Assembly: GCA_051453625.1 (NCBI GenBank)
Contig: JBOZIK010000001.1
Span: 193,841,467 to 193,879,287 of the forward strand
DNA: 37,821 nucleotides
Direction of reading: 5' to 3'
Source: Welwitschia mirabilis
Lineage: Eukaryota > Gnetophyta > Gnetopsida > Welwitschiales
Part shown: positions 34,601 to 37,821 of the stretch, one piece after another
Layout: each line of letters begins with the position of its first letter
Numbering within the stretch: the stretch's first letter is position 1
The notes under the pieces: model-generated
Seen by the model: the letters and a program-made list of their open reading frames with translations, nothing else
What the model was told of the DNA's origin: nothing
The model's database searches: none
Program-made: the position numbers and the translations under genes

Positions 34601-35433
34601 CTCACTGAATCTGCAGTCACCGCTGACGGTGATGCTGGTGGCACTGAACTTTGTGTAACTGTACCAGGTAAACTTTGAGCAGATTGGCTTGACTGAACTT
34701 GAGTAGGTTGGACATGCACAACTATCTGAACGAGTGTAGAAACTATTTGAGGAATGGAGGTAGGCAAAGACAAGATCTCAATGACAGCAGTCTCTAACAA
34801 AAGTTGTCTGTATGTGCCGGGATCCTGGATTTGATAGAAAACTCTCTGACTCTCACAAATCTTAGAGGCTACAGACTGAACTGATGATTGAGATCTATTG
34901 CCTCCTATAGAGGAAAATGCATTAGAGCTGTCACCTGCAGGCACAGCTGGTATTATTGGAGGTATAACATTATTAACTAGACCTAAGAGAATGTTTTGGA
35001 AGTAATCTGCTGGGGGGCACGCTGAATTTGTTGAACTCAGATATGGAGGAAAAGCTTCCGACAATGGAATCTGTAGAAAGTATGCACATCAAGATCTTTA
35101 CAACAGAAGCATGATTATAAAATAATAATATTAGGATACATAAATGTCAAGAACTAGGGAAGCGCTAGAAAAGGGAATTCTAAAAAGTTTACCTTAGGGA
35201 TGTCAAGAATGCTCAGAATTCTCATGACAAGTTTACTTGGCAAGTGACCATGAAAATAAGCAAGTATGTCACGCACAAATGTAAATCGAAAAGGATGATA
35301 AACCATAAGCTTGGCATATGTTGCCAGAACCTTCTCTGCTGTCTCTGTTGCATCATTCTCTATAAGTCGATAAATGATTAATGGAATCACTGGTAATGCA
35401 CGGACTACCATATTATCGAAAAACACAGGATAC
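25443..35433 (-). CDS. MED23: Mediator complex subunit 23, C-terminal 501 residues (partial gene)
   Basis: Five exons on the minus strand join in phase: 35433-35193, 35070-34311, 26140-25959, 25852-25749 and 25662-25443, ending in TAA. All introns have GT at the donor and AG at the acceptor. The joined protein matches my memory of the plant MED23 C-terminus block by block: VFFDNMVVRALPVIPLI, YHPFRFTFVRDILAYFHGHL, LLGLVNNVIPP, QDPGTYRQLLLETAVIEILS, LMIQACGLLLSQLP, NLPHEWLETTHTVI, RIAFRIMGPLL, TDPNSSIYAATHPK. MED23 is a large (about 1600 residues in plants) tail-module subunit of Mediator, the nuclear complex linking transcription factors to RNA polymerase II. The remaining ~1100 residues must be encoded beyond 37821. 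Reading frame and splice sites are intact, so this looks like a working gene. Oddities are the 8170-bp intron between exons 2 and 3 and a long Ser/Thr/Gln/Pro-rich linker in the 760-bp exon. Confidence 0.93.
25749..25852 (-). CDS. MED23: MED23 exon (104 bp)
   Basis: Acceptor CATAG before 25852, donor TT|GTAAGC. It encodes TLALLFSILADVFGRNAQLT to EISDLIDF plus two bases of a Leu codon. The reading resembles the plant MED23 segment ending DFLHH. This exon is too short to stand out as an ORF; it was found by extending homology and phase. Confidence 0.9.
25959..26140 (-). CDS. MED23: MED23 exon (182 bp)
   Basis: The acceptor is GCTTACAG before 26140; the first two bases complete the Gly codon started 8.2 kb upstream, giving IGNIIALLHATF. 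It ends LFKK at AAG|GTAAAT. The 60 codons contain NLPHEWLETTHTVI and LRIAFRIMGPLLSRL. The exact phase match across the large intron supports the splice. Confidence 0.93.
28473..28518 (+). repeat. Uninterrupted 46-nt purine run within a purine-rich block
   Basis: All 46 bases are A or G (GAAGAAGAAG…, then GGGGGAGAGAGAGAG). The wider block 28381-28518 is mostly purine. On the MED23 transcript strand it is a polypyrimidine tract inside the large intron. Confidence 0.9.
31534..31683 (+). other. Unassigned exon-like open stretch in the MED23 intron
   Basis: After TTTTTCCCCCTCTAG, a good-looking 3' splice acceptor, 49 codons are open to a TAG at 31681-31683 (GKKSKNLLDFNDNNDNFYGL, then VAPIPSQVSCDTSVNRRMLV). 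Composition is protein-like and less AT-rich than around it. I recognise no family. It is on the strand opposite to MED23. It may be a captured gene fragment or chance. Confidence 0.2.
33089..33295 (-). pseudogene. Unassigned 68-codon open stretch, gene-like, in the MED23 intron
   Basis: The minus strand is open for 68 codons between TGA at 33296-33298 and TAG at 33089-33091, without a Met start. It reads YQSWKSSVRFGLHFLTLTKE, then DLSCKYKSDIGRLVQEIEEE and ARLIQRAKLCYRGGKGATVF. The high charge, amphipathic helix-like middle and GGKG ending look like real protein rather than random AT-rich reading. I do not recognise the family. No splice acceptor was identified with confidence. It could be a gene fragment carried in by a transposon or a processed pseudogene piece; it is on the MED23 strand but is not part of MED23. 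Confidence 0.3.
34311..35070 (-). CDS. MED23: MED23 exon (760 bp)
   Basis: It starts in phase 0 with IPLSEAFPPYLSS after CTACAG and ends ATTG|GTATGC, leaving one base of a Gly codon. It encodes 253 residues: LLGLVNNVIPP, a low-complexity linker rich in Ser, Gly, Gln and Val, QDPGTYRQLLLETAVIEILS, a second Ser/Thr/Pro-rich linker (VQSSQSAQSLPGTV and following), then LMIQACGLLLSQLP and IKDCWWLTD to DNTSTTI. The linkers vary among plants as far as I recall; the other blocks are conserved. Confidence 0.93.
35193..35433 (-). CDS. MED23: MED23 exon (first visible)
   Basis: The acceptor is TGCAG before 35433 and the donor is AAG|GTAAAC at 35193/35192. The first base completes a codon from an exon outside the window or missed upstream. 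The 80 following codons run from YPVFFDNMVV to SILDIPK and carry the conserved FRFTFVRDILAYF block. No further exon is recognised between 35434 and the right edge. Confidence 0.9.
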
Positions 35434-36603
35434 CTGCATTTGTTAAGTACACAACACATTCAGATATAAGTGTTAAAAAACAAATATCTTCAACCTAAAA
35501 CAAATGCTACAAGGAGAAACCTGACAGAGAACTCTAGAATTTTTGAACCTCGTGTAACATTTAGGTCGTAAAGGGATCCAAGATGTTCAAATTGCCAACA
35601 ACATTATATAGACCATTTTGTAACAGCATACTCGTATGACAGAAAAATTCAAAGATTTGAGGAAAGGCAAAATTTCAATGGTTTACTCATGCTTGTTCAA
35701 TCATAATCAATATTTTGTTCAGGTATATCAACAGATTCCAAAGCAGAATCAAAATCAAAATTGAGAATGTGTCAACAAGTTCCATTGAGATTTGGGTTTA
35801 TGTGTTCTAATCACAGTCGTATGGATTGGGTCGAATCACAATCTGTGCAATCCAGAATTGCAATCCTCGAAAACAGGGTCTGAATCAATGCCGAATCGTG
35901 ATCCAGATTGTCTAGAATGCAATCGAGATGGTCCACTCTGCATCACAATCTGAGACAATACAATGCAATTCCAAGACCTGCAGATCACTAGCAGCGAATA
36001 GGCCCATTAAAAGGGCAAAATCACGATTTTCCAATGCAAAGAGACCATTTTGAGGTGATTTCTAGGGCTCCTACAGAGTTTAGACTCAAAACCACCCTCC
36101 ATTTGCATCATTTTATATCTCAAAATTAAGATTGAGAAGTAGTTTCCATTATCCAAAGTTTAGCTTTGGACTTTAGAAGAAATGTTGATAACATTATATA
36201 CTATAAATTTCATGAGTTACTTTGACTTGTTATAGGTACTGTACATGTAATATTTTATGATAATGTTGTTCTTTCGTTGTAATGTACAAATATATTTCAA
36301 TAATGTTTTCAAAAACCAAGAAAAATCTATTTTTAAATGTATTTTAGCTATGTGGTTCCAGACTATCCAAAAATTATTCCCAATGATTCTGACAATCTGG
36401 ATCTCCAAAATGAAAAAACCGCTTCCACAAATGATCCAATCAGCCCAACTAGGGTTTTAAGGATGTTTACTTTTGCACCTTTTGTGTCAAAATCTATTGC
36501 TTACATCATTAAATTTCAATATAAATATCCATGTCCACATCAAAACCTCAAGCATCTTAATGAAATCAATCATTCAAAGTTTAGCTTTGGACTTCAGAAG
36601 AAA
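35434..36603 (-). other. MED23 intron, left part
   Basis: No exon or other gene is recognised. It contains a patch at 35800-35960 with repeated GATTG/CAATC words (CAATCTGTGCAATCC, GATTGTCTAGAATGCAATCG) and the first copy (36154-36233) of a direct repeat whose second copy spans the putative start of the Copia LTR at 36604. Confidence 0.55.
36154..36233. repeat. Direct repeat copy 1 (partner at 36575-36654)
   Basis: About 80 bp beginning CAAAGTTTAGCTTTGGACTT and including AGAAGAAATGTTGATAACAT; repeated 421 bp downstream with a handful of changes. The TGTTGATAAC in the second copy is my proposed LTR start, yet the similarity extends 29 bp to its left. Confidence 0.85.
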
Positions 36604-36654
36604 TGTTGATAACATTATATATTATAATTTTTATGAGTCATTTTTACTTGGTAT
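36575..36654. repeat. Direct repeat copy 2 (partner at 36154-36233)
   Basis: Second copy of the ~80-bp repeat. It overlaps the presumed left end of the Copia LTR, so either the LTR boundary or the origin of the repeat needs another explanation. Confidence 0.85.
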
Positions 36655-36770
36655 TTGTGGAGTAAAGATCCATTTCAATTATGAGCAATAGAACCTAACC
36701 AGGAACACAGACTCAGTTCAAGAACATTGACATGCAAATCAAATATCTCAGGTCACGCATTAAAAGTGAT

Positions 36771-36971
36771 GGGACGTCCATCCTTTGCCTAGGACATCCG
36801 AACCTTTATGTAGCAAAATGTATTGGGATGTTCGGCCCTTTAATCTAGGGCGTCCGGGCCTATACACGAATAAATATATTGGGACGTTCACCCATCAACC
36901 CAGGACGTCTGGGCCTGTAATCTGTGTTTTGTACTAGGATGGCTGAATCTCATAACCGGGATGTCTGACCC
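36771..36971 (+). repeat. Four-unit ~55-bp array of GGGACGTCCG-like palindromes
   Basis: First motifs start at about 36771, 36825, 36881 and 36936 (54-56 bp apart); second motifs follow 21-23 bp later (36792, 36847, 36903, 36959). Forms include GGGACGTCCA, GGGATGTTCGG, AGGGCGTCCGGG, GGGACGTTCA and AGGACGTCTGGG. Further single motifs lie at 37154 and 37176 after the gap. The array stands in U3, upstream of the TATA box at 37325. Confidence 0.88.
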
Positions 36972-37016
36972 CTGTCTTAGTTCTCTGTCATAGATAATCT
37001 TTAAAAGTGGGACAGA

Positions 37017-37116
37017 NNNNNNNNNNNNNNNNNNNNNNNNNNNNNNNNNNNNNNNNNNNNNNNNNNNNNNNNNNNNNNNNNNNNNNNNNNNNNNNNNNNN
37101 NNNNNNNNNNNNNNNN
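37017..37116. other. Assembly gap (100 N) flanked by identical 42-mers
   Basis: The 42 bases before the gap's last three (36972-37013) are repeated exactly right after it (37117-37158). A 100-N run is the usual placeholder for a gap of unknown size, so the contig ends probably overlap and nothing may be missing. Confidence 0.95.
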
Positions 37117-37324
37117 CTGTCTTAGTTCTCTGTCATAGATAATCTTTAAAAGTGGGACGTCTGACATTTTCTCTTAGGACATCTAGTCAACTATCCATTG
37201 TCGTGCGAAAAACATTTCAGATGAACATTATACACAAACCTCAAGGGACAAACAGCTAAGAGTTGGAAGGCACTCACACACTCATCAAAACAAGGCAGCC
37301 TTAGGGTTTTCTCCGATGAAAACC

Positions 37325-37334
37325 TTATATATAA
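37325..37334 (+). promoter_or_regulatory. TATA box of the right-edge Copia LTR
   Basis: TTATATATAA is a near-ideal plant TATA box, downstream of the palindrome array and upstream of the LTR end, where the U3/R boundary is expected. The start site, about 30 bp further, falls at the edge of or inside the following gap. Confidence 0.6.
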
Positions 37335-37357
37335 TCAAGTTCAAGATTTTTGTAGTG

Positions 37358-37534
37358 NNNNNNNNNNNNNNNNNNNNNNNNNNNNNNNNNNNNNNNNNNN
37401 NNNNNNNNNNNNNNNNNNNNNNNNNNNNNNNNNNNNNNNNNNNNNNNNNNNNNNNNNNNNNNNNNNNNNNNNNNNNNNNNNNNNNNNNNNNNNNNNNNNN
37501 NNNNNNNNNNNNNNNNNNNNNNNNNNNNNNNNNN
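37358..37534. other. Assembly gap (177 N) inside the LTR
   Basis: Run of N between the TATA region and the R/U5 side of the LTR. Reading frames across it are artefacts. Confidence 0.99.
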
Positions 37535-37703
37535 CAAGAGCAAGTTCTGTGATTGTAACCTTAGCTAAAGGGTGGTTGTACTAAAAGGATTTGTTGGTTA
37601 AAAGAACCAAGAGGCTAAAGGCTTGTGCTGCCTTTTGTGAGTGGAGTAGGCTTGGAGACTCGAACCACTATAAATCTTGTAGTCTTCTTACGATCGTAAC
37701 AGT

Positions 37704-37719
37704 TGGTATCAGAACTTGG
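37704..37719 (+). other. Primer-binding site, initiator Met-tRNA type
   Basis: TGGTATCAGAACTTGG begins two bases after the LTR end and matches the plant Copia TGGTATCAGAGC site with a G-to-A change. Confidence 0.88.
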
Positions 37720-37772
37720 TTGCTCTAGATAAGGATTTTTTCGTCTTTCCTTATTGTATATTTGCATATCTA

Positions 37773-37821
37773 ATGACTTCCTCAAGTTTTTCAGAAGGTC
37801 AATCCATCTCCAGACCACCCT
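37773..37821 (+). CDS. Start of Copia Gag (partial)
   Basis: ATG at 37773 opens MTSSSFSEGQSISRPP up to the window edge. A Ser-rich start followed by SRPP is typical of SIRE/Maximus-type Gag, in which Phe-x-Gly-x-Asn-Tyr-x-x-Trp follows within a few residues. The position about 50 bp after the primer site fits. Only 16 codons are visible, so integrity cannot be judged. Confidence 0.75.
   Translation, partial: MTSSSFSEGQSISRPP

Larger units (their letters stand above)
36604..37701 (+). repeat. 5' LTR of the right-edge Copia
   Basis: The right end is firm: …CGATCGTAACA at 37701, two bases before the primer site. The left end is proposed at TGTTGATAACATT (36604), giving TGTT…AACA termini, but similarity to 36154-36233 crosses this point, so it is uncertain. 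Two runs of N (37017-37116 and 37358-37534) lie inside. Confidence 0.65.
36604..37821 (+). mobile_element. Ty1/Copia element, 5' end only, cut by the window edge
   Basis: An LTR-like segment (36604-37701) with a U3 motif array and TATA box is followed by a Met-tRNA primer site (from 37704) and the first codons of a SIRE/Maximus-type Gag. The rest lies beyond 37821. It is on the strand opposite to MED23 and lies within a MED23 intron. It is a different family or subfamily from the minus-strand Copia, since LTR termini and flanking LTR sequence differ, although both share the ~56-bp palindrome array. Confidence 0.85.

Noticed and set aside
37615-37818. 67-codon minus-strand frame
   Set aside because: It is antisense to the LTR end, primer site and gag start of the right-edge Copia.

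Overview
This window is plant nuclear DNA. The evidence is a spliced Mediator subunit 23 (MED23) gene with plant-type GT-AG introns, Ty1/Copia elements with initiator-Met-tRNA primer sites, a Gypsy-type element with a plant TTGGCGCC-class primer site, and an L1-type LINE. The DNA is AT-rich and repeat-dominated. One MED23 intron is 8.2 kb while three others are about 100 bp, and the MED23 linker differs from the angiosperm sequences I remember. This fits a large-genome plant, possibly not a flowering plant, but the species is not determined.

Layout. 1-2545: AT-rich sequence with no gene and one 100-bp tandem duplication. 2546-9385: an old, probably non-autonomous Gypsy-type LTR element (+ strand), with two ~2.0-kb LTRs around 2.8 kb that shows no polymerase. 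9386-9967: spacer with a GC-richer block. 9968-10810: assembly gap. 10811-13787: broken L1-type LINE (+). 13788-21587: a complete but defective Copia element (- strand) resembling SIRE/Maximus, with a perfect GTAGA target-site duplication. It carries gag, protease, integrase, RT C-terminus and RNase H remnants plus an accessory ORF between pol and the 3' LTR. 21593-25149: no recognised gene. 25443-35433: the last five visible coding exons of MED23 (- strand, 501 codons plus stop), whose 5' part lies beyond the right edge. 36604-37821: 5' LTR, primer site and first gag codons of a second Copia element (+), lying in a MED23 intron.

Most notable signal: both Copia elements carry in their LTRs an array of four ~56-bp units. 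Each unit holds two copies, ~22 bp apart, of a GGGACGTCCG-like palindrome. A looser array of the same motif lies inside the minus-strand Copia, directly upstream of a TATA-like box, a pyrimidine-rich leader and the ATG of the accessory ORF. That arrangement looks like an internal promoter. The same element also has in-frame deletions in pol that collapse the integrase active-site spacing and remove most of the reverse transcriptase.

MED23 is the only host gene I can support. All recognised transposon coding regions here are broken, except the few gag codons visible at the right edge. Seven runs of N interrupt the window; at least two look mis-sized or redundant when compared with flanking or paralogous sequence.
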